A stretch of 64,000 bases of DNA from Fimbriimonadaceae bacterium (GTDB lineage Bacteria; Armatimonadota; Fimbriimonadia; Fimbriimonadales; Fimbriimonadaceae). Below are positions 9,546-16,323 of this stretch, one piece after another. Numbering within the stretch: the stretch's first letter is position 1; each line of letters starts with the position of its first letter. Location of the stretch: the NCBI GenBank assembly GCA_019638775.1, contig JAHBTD010000002.1:434001-498000 (forward strand), in the 5' to 3' direction. Both the position numbers and the translations under genes were made by a program. The notes below the pieces were generated by a model, which was given only the letters and a program-made list of their open reading frames with translations, was not told the origin of the DNA and searched no databases.

Positions 9546-10323
9546 GAGTTAGGTGCCCTCCGAGCATTTTGGTTAGGAGCGAAAGCGTCGCACGCATGTC
9601 GCGGCGGTGGACAATCTTGTCGATCATTCCGTGGCTAAGGCAGAATTCGGCGGTTTGGAAGTCGTTGGGGACTTTGCTCACCCCGGCCTGTTTGCTGACG
9701 CGGGCTCCGGCGAACCCGACGAGCGCTTTCGGTTCGGCGAGGATGACATCGGCCACACTGGCGTAGCTGGCAAGGACCCCGGCCATGGTGGGGTCGGTAA
9801 AAACGGTGATAAAGGGGATGCCGTTATCGCGGCATTTTTGAACGGCGGCGGTGGTCTTGGCCATCTGCATCAGGCTCAAAAGCCCCTCTTGCATCCTTGC
9901 GCCACCGGATGCGCAGAAGACGATCACGGGCATGCCGCTGTCGATTCCCCGTTCCATGGTGCGCGTGACCTTTTCGCCATTGACCGAGCCCATCGAGCCG
10001 CCCATAAAGCTGAAGTCGGCGACGGCGATGCTCACGGGCAGTCCGTCGAGCTTGGCGAGGCCGGCGACCATGCTGTCGTGCATGTCCATTTTCTTCTCGG
10101 CGCCCTCCAGCTTCTCGGGGTAATCGGGAAAGCCGAGCGGGTTGCCGGAGCGCAGCTCCTGGTCAACCTCTAGGAAGCTGTCGGGGTCGAAGGTCCAAGC
10201 GATGCGCTCTTTGGCGCTGAGGCGGTGGTGGTGTCCACAATGGGGACAGACACGTAGGGCCTGCTCGAATTCGACCGAGAAAAGGATTTTCTTGCAGTTC
10301 GCGCACTGGACGAAGGCTTGCAT
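9535..10323 (-). CDS. accD: Acetyl-CoA carboxylase carboxyltransferase subunit beta
   Basis: 262 residues. It begins directly with the four-cysteine zinc ribbon of AccD (C7, C10, C26, C29, in VQCANCKKILF and VCPHCGHHHRLSAKERI). The crotonase-fold core follows, with FMGGSMGSVNGEKVTR, VFCASGGARMQEGLLSLMQM and FTDPTMAGVLASYA. It is slightly shorter than most AccD proteins because the usual N-terminal leader before the zinc ribbon is missing. It forms the carboxyltransferase heterotetramer with AccA, whose gene overlaps its 3' end by 11 bases. Confidence 0.97.
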   Translation of the reverse strand: MQAFVQCANCKKILFSVEFEQALRVCPHCGHHHRLSAKERIAWTFDPDSFLEVDQELRSGNPLGFPDYPEKLEGAEKKMDMHDSMVAGLAKLDGLPVSIAVADFSFMGGSMGSVNGEKVTRTMERGIDSGMPVIVFCASGGARMQEGLLSLMQMAKTTAAVQKCRDNGIPFITVFTDPTMAGVLASYASVADVILAEPKALVGFAGARVSKQAGVSKVPNDFQTAEFCLSHGMIDKIVHRRDMRATLSLLTKMLGGHLTHGR

Positions 10324-10386
10324 AAGCGAAGGATCAGGATACCTGGGGAAGGGTGGGGGCGATAGGGAGAAACGATGAGTGATGAA

Positions 10387-10483
10387 CGATCAGCTATCAG
10401 CGATCTGCTATCAGCGATCAGCGATCGGAAATCTGAAATCAGAGATCAGCAATCTACAATCTACGATCTACGATCTACGATCC
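10387..10483. repeat. Degenerate short-word repeat tract (GATC/ATCAGC and ATCTACG words)
   Basis: The stretch between accD and the glycosylase gene is built from slightly varying copies of short words: 10387-10428 repeats CTATCAGCGATC-like units and 10451-10483 repeats ATCTACG. It does not have the constant repeat and unique spacer pattern of CRISPR. Related word tracts occur in several other gaps of this window (for example 26893-26915, 32159-32216 and 32871-32910), so they look like a lineage-wide intergenic expansion. No coding potential is seen. Confidence 0.7.
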
Positions 10484-10508
10484 CTCCCAGCCACGAGCTG
10501 CTTGGCCC

Positions 10509-11132
10509 TTAGCTCGGCAAGTCCTTGAGCTCCAAGACTTCCCACATGTAGTAGCTGCCGATGGACCTGTAGGGCCGCCATGGTTGGGCGATCTCTTCGA
10601 GCTGTTTGATGCTGCAGCCGCCATCCATTCCGTAGAGTTTTTTCGCGCCGTTGCGTACACCAAGGTCATCGATGGGCAATACATCGGGCCTGCCGAGGCG
10701 GAACATCATGAGCATGTGGACGGTCCACCGCCCGATCCCCTTCACCTGGGTGAGCGATTCAAGGATATGTTCGTCGTCCATTTCGATCATCTCCTTCATG
10801 GTGGGCAGTCCTTGCTTGGCACGGGCCGCGAGGTCGCGTAGATAGCCCTGCTTTTGACGGGAGATTCCTGCGCTGCGGATGTACTCCTCGGAGGCGTTGA
10901 GGATGTCGTCGGGTTTGGGGAATGGGGAGTCTGGGAAAAGGGCGATGAAACGCTTTTCGATGGTGCTTGCGGCGGCTCCGGCAAGCTGTTGGAAGATGAT
11001 CACGTGGGCCAGGTATTCGAAGGTGTCGCCAACGCCGATGTGCTGTCTGCCTTGGGCGGGTCCAACAACGTCGATCACCTTTCCTAAAACCGGATCAACG
11101 CTCTTGAGATGCGCCATCGCCTCTTCGATCAT
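10509..11132 (-). CDS. DNA-3-methyladenine glycosylase II-like (HhH-GPD family)
   Basis: 207-residue HhH-GPD base-excision glycosylase that would remove alkylated purines from DNA. The helix-hairpin-helix reads LTQVKGIGRWTVHMLMMF (about residues 128-145), followed by GRPDVLPIDDLGVRNGAKKL. The Asp of the DDLG stretch is the expected catalytic Asp, as in AlkA. There is no EndoIII-type iron-sulfur cluster and no lysine in the HhH, so a monofunctional AlkA-type enzyme is likely. It lacks the N-terminal AlkA domain, as do the short Mag1-like forms. The gene is divergent from the PafA homologue, with 69 bases between the start codons. Confidence 0.9.
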   Translation of the reverse strand: MIEEAMAHLKSVDPVLGKVIDVVGPAQGRQHIGVGDTFEYLAHVIIFQQLAGAAASTIEKRFIALFPDSPFPKPDDILNASEEYIRSAGISRQKQGYLRDLAARAKQGLPTMKEMIEMDDEHILESLTQVKGIGRWTVHMLMMFRLGRPDVLPIDDLGVRNGAKKLYGMDGGCSIKQLEEIAQPWRPYRSIGSYYMWEVLELKDLPS

Positions 11133-11201
11133 GAAGATGTTTTACCGTCTTTTTGTGCCTATCGCGTGACGCGGGGCCAGGATGCAACATAGAATAGGTT
11201 C

Positions 11202-12662
11202 ATGGATCGTCCGCGCACCGATCGCGTTTTCGGAGTCGAAACGGAGTACGGCTGCCTAGTTGCGGATGAGAATCTTGGCTCGCCCGAGGCGGCTGTCGAG
11301 CTGATCAAGGATTATGTGTTCTTTGATATGAAGCTCGGGGCGATGGATATTCATTCGCGGGATGAGGTTTTTGAGCCTGCCCAATGTGGCGGGTTCTTGA
11401 TGAACGGAGCCCGGCTGTATATCGATGCGGTTGGGAGCCACCTCGAATACGCCACTGCCGAATGTCGGTCTTTGAAAGACCTTGTCGCCAACGACCGAGC
11501 GGGGCAGAGGCACATCGTCCGAGCAATTCGAGAGCTTGACCTCGTTGACGACGTCTGCATCTATAACAACTCGGTTGACCACTTTGGCGGGCATACCTTT
11601 GGGTGCCACGAGAACTACCTCGTTGAGGCGAACGACGAATTGCTCACGGAGCGCGTGGAGATGTTCTATCCGTTCTTGGTCACTCGGCAGATTTATGCGG
11701 GCGTTGGGCGAGTGGGCGGGCATGTGCTCTCGGCTAATGCGTTTCGGCCGAACTATCAGGAGGTGGTGGACAACCCAATCGACTACATTTGGGTGAGCCA
11801 CGTTTATGGGGTTTTGCCCGACGATTCAGTGAACTATCAGCTCAGCCAGCGCGCCGACCACATTCTGAAGACCATCGCGAGCCGGGTGCGGTTTAACCGC
11901 GCGATTATCAACCCGAAGTGGGAGCACTTTTACACCTATGGCGGGCGAACGCGCTTGCACCTGCTATATGGCGAGGCAAACCAAAACGAGTATGCCTATG
12001 CGCTGAAGGTGGGGACGACTTCGCTTGTGGTGGCTTTGCTTGAGGAGAATGCGGTTCCGCAGCGGTTGCTGCTGTCGCAGCCGGTTTTTGCGCTCAGGAC
12101 AGTCAGCAGAGACGATGAGTACAAGTGGCTGGTTGAACTTGCCGACGGCACCACGATCACGGCGATTGACCTGCAGCGGGAGTACCTCAAGCTTGCCGAG
12201 CGGTTTCGGGGGGAGAGCGAACAGACCGATTGGATTTTGAACGAGTGGGCGGCGATCTTGGACGGCTTGGAGAAGGACCCGATGGCGCTTGCCGACAAGG
12301 TCGATTGGGTGGCGAAGAAGAAGGTGGTTGAGCAGTATATGGAGTCGGAGGGGCTGGGCTGGCAGGATGACGCCCTCCAATCCATCGACTTGGAGTATCA
12401 CAACATCGACCCGGATCAGAGCTTGTTCCACGCGTTGCAGGAGATGGGGCAGACCGAGCGGATGCTGGACGATCTGGACATCGTGGATGCGATGACGGAC
12501 CCGCCGCAAAACACTCGGGCCAAGGGTCGGGCGAAGTTGGTGCGTGAGGTTATGGCGCGGAAGGGTCGGAAGTATTACGCTTTTGATTGGAACGGGGTGT
12601 CGGTGGATCAGTTGACATATGTGGAGATGCCGGATCCGTATGAGACGTACGATGAGTCGTGA
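11202..12662 (+). CDS. PafA/Dop-family Pup ligase or deamidase homologue
   Basis: 486-residue member of the carboxylate-amine ligase family that attaches or removes the prokaryotic ubiquitin-like protein Pup. Seen: GVETEYG (11-17) with the two metal-binding Glu, MNGARLYIDAVGSHLEYATA with the likely catalytic base D75, FGCHENYLV, YQLSQRADHI, HLLYGEANQNEYAYALKVGT, IDLQREYLKLAERF, YHNIDPDQSLFHAL and TDPPQNTRAKGR. It lacks the long Dop loop before NGARLY and resembles PafA (the ligase) more, but carries about 35 extra residues between VTRQIYAGVGRVG and YQLSQRADHI. No pup, proteasome or Mpa/ARC gene is nearby. Ligase versus deamidase cannot be settled here. Confidence 0.88.
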   Translation: MDRPRTDRVFGVETEYGCLVADENLGSPEAAVELIKDYVFFDMKLGAMDIHSRDEVFEPAQCGGFLMNGARLYIDAVGSHLEYATAECRSLKDLVANDRAGQRHIVRAIRELDLVDDVCIYNNSVDHFGGHTFGCHENYLVEANDELLTERVEMFYPFLVTRQIYAGVGRVGGHVLSANAFRPNYQEVVDNPIDYIWVSHVYGVLPDDSVNYQLSQRADHILKTIASRVRFNRAIINPKWEHFYTYGGRTRLHLLYGEANQNEYAYALKVGTTSLVVALLEENAVPQRLLLSQPVFALRTVSRDDEYKWLVELADGTTITAIDLQREYLKLAERFRGESEQTDWILNEWAAILDGLEKDPMALADKVDWVAKKKVVEQYMESEGLGWQDDALQSIDLEYHNIDPDQSLFHALQEMGQTERMLDDLDIVDAMTDPPQNTRAKGRAKLVREVMARKGRKYYAFDWNGVSVDQLTYVEMPDPYETYDES

Positions 12663-12960
12663 GTAGCGGGTAGCTATGAGTGAGTAGTGAGTAGCTGGGA
12701 GATAGAAGAGAGAGGATTTCGCGCAAAGTGCGCAAAGGAGCAAAGCTCGCAAAAAAAGGATGGCGTGAGTTGAGGGTCGTGAGTAGCTAGGTGTGAGTAG
12801 TAAGTCGCTGGGGATTGGAGAAATGGGATTTCTCTCAAAGTGCGCGAAGGAGCAAAGCTCGTAAAGAGGGATGGCGTGAGTTGAGGGTCGTGAGTAGCTA
12901 GGTGTGAGTAGTGAGTCGCACGGATATTGGAGAAATAAGATTTCTTACAGGAGTTGAGTT
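12663..12960. repeat. 112-bp imperfect tandem duplication in a non-coding gap
   Basis: About 300 bases without a gene. GATTTC recurs at 12715, 12827 and 12939, spaced exactly 112 bases, and the two full units (12715-12826, 12827-12938) are largely identical, including GAGGGTCGTGAGTAGCTAGG. A third unit is started and then runs into the ribosome binding site of the gene at 12961. Each unit contains small hairpins of the type GCGCaaaGTGCGC and GAGCaaaGCTC. The bases before the first unit (12663-12714) are made of the same GAGTAGCTG-like words. No reading frame is convincing. Confidence 0.8.
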
Positions 12961-13623
12961 ATGATCGGAGCTGTTTTCATGCTTTGTGTAGCCGCTTCTT
13001 CCGTTGAGGGACCGGTTTATCATGAACAGTTGACGGTTGCTGGCAAGGGGTTTACGGCAACCTGTTATACGGATACTCCGTTCAAAACTGGGACAGTAGC
13101 CATCCGCACGACAAGCCCGAAGGGCACTCATCGAATTCAACTCACCCTTCCATCGGGGACCTGGCCTGATGATCATGGATCTCGAAAGTTCAGACCGATC
13201 TTGTTTAGCCGCGTAATCTCCAGCAAGACGATCCTCTTCGTAACTCTCGCCGAGGAGTCTGGAGTCTATGGGTACAGCCAAATTGTCCCTTACGAACTAA
13301 CCGCCAGCGGTCCCAAGATTTTAAAGTCCTCAAACGATCTTAGTTTCAGCGATTACGGTGGCTGGGGGCCGACTTCAAGAGGGCTTTACATGTGGGATTA
13401 TCTGTATCTTCCAGATGTTGAGCCCCATGGTGGGCCGCACAAGTACCAACTCTTTGAATTTGAGCTTAGAAATGGCAAATTCAAGAGAGTTGGCATTCAT
13501 ACCACGAAGAAAAAATACTATCCTGAAAGTGTTGCTGATTGGGTTGGTGAAGCTAGCGTGTCCAAGAAAAACGATCCTCTACGTGAGTTTGGACTGAAAT
13601 GGCGATGGTGGGGACAGCAATAG
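12961..13623 (+). CDS. Hypothetical protein, probably exported
   Basis: 220 residues of a family I do not recognise. The start ATG follows an ACAGGAG ribosome binding site at good spacing. The first 15 residues (MIGAVFMLCVAASSV) are hydrophobic and could be a short signal sequence without the usual basic start. The rest looks like a beta-rich soluble domain with many aromatic and Gly/Pro residues (FSDYGGWGPTSRGLYMWDYL) and a basic C-terminus. Only two Cys are present, one of them in the putative signal. It lies directly after the 112-bp repeat and is followed by a tiny membrane protein gene. Confidence 0.75.
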   Translation: MIGAVFMLCVAASSVEGPVYHEQLTVAGKGFTATCYTDTPFKTGTVAIRTTSPKGTHRIQLTLPSGTWPDDHGSRKFRPILFSRVISSKTILFVTLAEESGVYGYSQIVPYELTASGPKILKSSNDLSFSDYGGWGPTSRGLYMWDYLYLPDVEPHGGPHKYQLFEFELRNGKFKRVGIHTTKKKYYPESVADWVGEASVSKKNDPLREFGLKWRWWGQQ

Positions 13624-13680
13624 CGGAGGTTCTATTTCAGTGTCTTGTTGTCCCATACCGCTCTGGGATATTATCCGTGG

Positions 13681-13800
13681 ATGTTGGAAATCCTCTTCGC
13701 GCAAACCGCTTACCAATTCGGTCAATGGACAGGAAGAATCTTTTGGATCGTGCTCATCGTTGCGATCATTTGGGCCGTTCTAAAGAAGAAGCGGAAGTAA
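13681..13800 (+). CDS. Small single-span membrane protein (39 residues)
   Basis: An ATG at 13681 opens a 39-codon frame ending TAA at 13800, one base before the converging tsaD stop. The product has an amphipathic N-terminus (MLEILFAQTAYQFGQWTGR), one hydrophobic segment at about residues 20-34 (IFWIVLIVAIIWAVL) and a strongly basic end, KKKRK. This predicts a membrane anchor with the C-terminus inside by the positive-inside rule. No clear Shine-Dalgarno is seen (CCGTGG just before the ATG). The coherent membrane-protein composition argues for a real gene, but its size limits certainty. No family recognised. Confidence 0.55.
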   Translation: MLEILFAQTAYQFGQWTGRIFWIVLIVAIIWAVLKKKRK

Positions 13801-13801
13801 C

Positions 13802-14818
13802 CTACCTCGGCAGATTGTCGTTAGCCAAACAGTCTAAATCCCAGTTGTCCGATTCACCTTGAGCCAGTCTGAAGGTTGCGGCGAGACCGATCATAGCGGC
13901 GTTGTCGGTACACATCTCCAGCGGAGCGGGGGCGAAGGGAATGCCGAGTTTGTGGGCCTCTGTTTCGAGCCTCTTGCGCAGGTCCATGTTCGCGGCGACA
14001 CCACCGGCGAGGGTGAGCGCTTTAGCCCCCGATTGTTCGATGGCTTCCATCGACCTTCGGCTGAGGATGGAGTTGATCGCCTCCTGGACTGAGGCAGCAG
14101 CATCAGGGACTCTCAGGGCGGTCCCTTCGTTTTGTACGAGCCTAAGCACGGCGGTTTTGAGCCCGCTAAAGCTGAAATCGAGCGTCTCTTCCCGTTCTAA
14201 CCCTTTCGGTAATGAGTAGCGCGTGGGGTTGCCGTCTGCGGCTTGCTCCTGGATCGACTTTCCACCGGGGTAGGGAAGGTTGAGGAGCCTTGCCGACTTG
14301 TCGTAGGCTTCGCCAGCGGCATCGTCGCGGGTCTGCCCGATCAGCCGATAACGTCCCACTTCTTCCACCAAAACAAGCTCCGTGTGGCCACCGCTGACGA
14401 GAAGGCAGATGTGGGGAAAGGGAAGGTCAGGCTTCGCAAGAAGCGGCGAGAGGATGTGGCCTTCGAGGTGGTGAACGCCGATGAGAGGGAGCTTGAGCGC
14501 GTAGGCGAGGGCTTTCGCAGCGGTGACACCGACGCTGAGCGAACCGACAAGGCCAGGGCGGTTGGTTACGGCGATAGCGCCAAGCTCTTCCTTGGCTATG
14601 CCTGCTACGGATAGCGCCTCTTCAAGGGTCGGGAGGATGGCTTCGACGTGGGCTCGGGCGGCGAGTTCAGGGATCACGCCACCCCACTTCTGATGGAGGT
14701 CAATCTGGCTTGCGATGATGTTTGAGCGCACGTCCATTCCCACGAGGACGGCAGCGCTGGTTTCATCGCAACTGGTCTCGATGGCGAGGATGGGACGGTC
14801 GAAGGTCGGGGGGAGCAT
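13802..14818 (-). CDS. tsaD: tRNA N6-adenosine threonylcarbamoyltransferase
   Basis: 338 residues, full length. TsaD transfers the threonylcarbamoyl group to A37 of ANN-decoding tRNAs, acting with TsaB and TsaE. Seen: ILAIETSCDETSAAVL (ASKHA phosphate-1 loop), PELAARAHVEAILP, the iron/zinc-binding HHLEGHIL, LLVSGGHTELVLV, DDAAGEAYDKSARLL, FSFSGLKTAVLRL and LAGGVAANMDLRKRL. It is preceded by rimI after a 174-base gap that holds an ATTTTGG repeat. tsaB, which often sits in this cluster, is not in the window. Confidence 0.97.
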   Translation of the reverse strand: MLPPTFDRPILAIETSCDETSAAVLVGMDVRSNIIASQIDLHQKWGGVIPELAARAHVEAILPTLEEALSVAGIAKEELGAIAVTNRPGLVGSLSVGVTAAKALAYALKLPLIGVHHLEGHILSPLLAKPDLPFPHICLLVSGGHTELVLVEEVGRYRLIGQTRDDAAGEAYDKSARLLNLPYPGGKSIQEQAADGNPTRYSLPKGLEREETLDFSFSGLKTAVLRLVQNEGTALRVPDAAASVQEAINSILSRRSMEAIEQSGAKALTLAGGVAANMDLRKRLETEAHKLGIPFAPAPLEMCTDNAAMIGLAATFRLAQGESDNWDLDCLANDNLPR

Positions 14819-14830
14819 GGGGGAGTCTTG

Positions 14831-14870
14831 ATTTTGGATTTTGGATTTTGGATTTTGGATTTTGGATTGG
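14831..14870. repeat. ATTTTGG heptamer microsatellite
   Basis: Five perfect copies of ATTTTGG (14831-14865) followed by a truncated ATTGG, just upstream of the tsaD start codon (14818) and in the rimI-tsaD gap. Heptamer arrays can change length by slippage. Here the tract lies about a dozen bases upstream of the tsaD start codon, so a length change would alter leader length, not the reading frame. The flanking 14871-14905 contains GATCAGAGATCGG-like words of the same style as other gaps. Confidence 0.85.
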
Positions 14871-14992
14871 AAGTTCGAGATCAGAGATCGGAAGTCGGGA
14901 ATCGAGATTCTATGGTACGGGATCAGATGTCTGTCAACTTCTCACTCCTTACGCTTCACGCCTCACGACCCACTATTCACGACTCATCATCC

Positions 14993-15439
14993 TCACATTT
15001 CGTGCAGCCACATGATCACGGCGTCTTCGTTGTTGTCGGGGTAGTACTTCTTTCGTGAGGCTGTCAGCACATAGCCGAGCTTTTCGTAAAGGTGAATCGC
15101 GGCTTGGTTGCTCGCACGGACCTCCAGAGTTGAGCAGATGGCCCCGCGCTGCTTCGACTCTTTGAGGATTTCACGCATGATCTTGAGGCCGATACCTTGC
15201 CCTCGATAGTCTTTGTGGACGGCGACGGTTGTGATGTGGGATTCATCGACGACGATCCATGCCCCGCCGTAGCCAACGACAGCAGCACCAATGAGGGCAA
15301 CCGCAAAGACGCTTTGGGCGTTGGTGAGCTCGTTCTTGAAAGAGCGCTCCGACCAAGGTGCAGAATTGGCGTCCTTTTCGATCTCCAGGATCGCGGGAAT
15401 GTGCTGGTCGGATAAAGGCTCGAAGCGTATAACCGCCAT
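14993..15439 (-). CDS. rimI: Ribosomal protein alanine N-acetyltransferase-like GNAT protein
   Basis: About 148 residues of the GNAT acetyltransferase fold. RIRFEPLSDQHIP-like starts are typical of RimI (here VIRFEPLSDQHIPAILEIEK). The acetyl-CoA-binding loop is VHKDYRGQGIGLKIMREIL, followed by LEVRASNQAAIHLYEKLGY, a strong RimI signature. I chose the ATG at 15439 because it gives MAVIRFEP and lies 5 bases after the livF stop; the frame is open to 15463 but that would start inside livF. RimI acetylates the N-terminal alanine of ribosomal protein S18. Its position next to tsaD matches the common tsaB-rimI-tsaD arrangement. Confidence 0.92.
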   Translation of the reverse strand: MAVIRFEPLSDQHIPAILEIEKDANSAPWSERSFKNELTNAQSVFAVALIGAAVVGYGGAWIVVDESHITTVAVHKDYRGQGIGLKIMREILKESKQRGAICSTLEVRASNQAAIHLYEKLGYVLTASRKKYYPDNNEDAVIMWLHEM

Positions 15440-15444
15440 TGCGC

Positions 15445-16146
15445 TTAACCGCCCAGATAACACTCTTTGACTTTGGGATTTGTGAGCAAGGCTTTTCCGG
15501 TGTCGGCAAGGATGATGTTGCCGGTTTCCAAAACGTAGGCCCTGTGCGCGATCTCAAGCGCCTTATTTGCGTTCTGCTCCACGATGAGGACGGTGCATCC
15601 GTCTTTGTTTAGGTCAAGAACGATGCTAAAAATCTCACGGACGAGGTTAGGGGCAAGGCCAAGGCTTGGCTCATCAAGCAGCAAAAGCTGTGGGCGAGAC
15701 ATGAGGGCTCGACCAATGGCAAGCATCTGCTGCTCACCACCGCTAAGGGTCCCGGCATTCTGCTTGAAGCGCTCGCGGAGTCGGGGGAAGCGGGTCAAGA
15801 CAGCTTCCATGTCGGGGCCGATGTTTGCATCTTTGCGAATGAACGAGCCGAGCTGTAGGTTCTCTTGAACCGACATGTTGGTGAAGATTCGGCGACCTTC
15901 GGGGCTTTGGCTAAGGCCAAGCTTTACGATCTCGTGCGGAGGTTTGGACGTGATGTCGGTGCCTTTGAAGTGGATGGAACCGGACTTAGCGCGCAGGAGA
16001 CCGCTGATTGTGCGCAGGGTCGTGCTCTTTCCCGCTCCGTTTGAGCCGATGATGGCAACGATCTCACCCTGGTTGACCTCGATGTTGATCCCCATGAGGG
16101 CGTGAATGGCCCCGTAATACACGTTCAAGTCTTGAATCTTCAGCAT
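15445..16146 (-). CDS. livF: Branched-chain amino-acid ABC transporter ATP-binding protein (LivF type)
   Basis: 233-residue ABC ATPase of the LivF branch. Seen: Walker A GSNGAGKSTTLR, LSQSPEGRRIFTNMSVQENL (the LivF-typical Q-loop region), signature LSGGEQQMLAIGRALM and Walker B LLLLDEPSLGLAP. It would power uptake of branched-chain amino acids or related compounds at the inner face of the membrane. The companion livG, permeases livHM and binding protein are not adjacent: the next gene downstream is rimI after 5 bases, and upstream is a divergent gene. An orphan LivF either works with a distant operon or marks a rearranged locus. Confidence 0.93.
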   Translation of the reverse strand: MLKIQDLNVYYGAIHALMGINIEVNQGEIVAIIGSNGAGKSTTLRTISGLLRAKSGSIHFKGTDITSKPPHEIVKLGLSQSPEGRRIFTNMSVQENLQLGSFIRKDANIGPDMEAVLTRFPRLRERFKQNAGTLSGGEQQMLAIGRALMSRPQLLLLDEPSLGLAPNLVREIFSIVLDLNKDGCTVLIVEQNANKALEIAHRAYVLETGNIILADTGKALLTNPKVKECYLGG

Positions 16147-16323
16147 AAGACAAGTGTGGTTCTACCCTAGAATGGGCTTGGCAAGGGCGTGAACAGGCGG
16201 CAACCAGCGCGGACGGCCTACACTTATTGCTGTAAGAATTACCGGGACAACCGCTCAGACGGATGCAAAGGTACATTGAATTCGAGCCGATAATAGGATC
16301 AGCGTGCAGGCGCTGCCACCACA

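Noticed and set aside
10387-10483. Possible CRISPR array
   Set aside because: Units are 7 to 13 bases, drift in sequence and have no unique spacers; no cas genes are near.
13599-13862. 87-codon frame overlapping the 12961 gene and tsaD
   Set aside because: It overlaps both real genes and has a composition unlike a protein; the 39-codon frame within this gap is more convincing.
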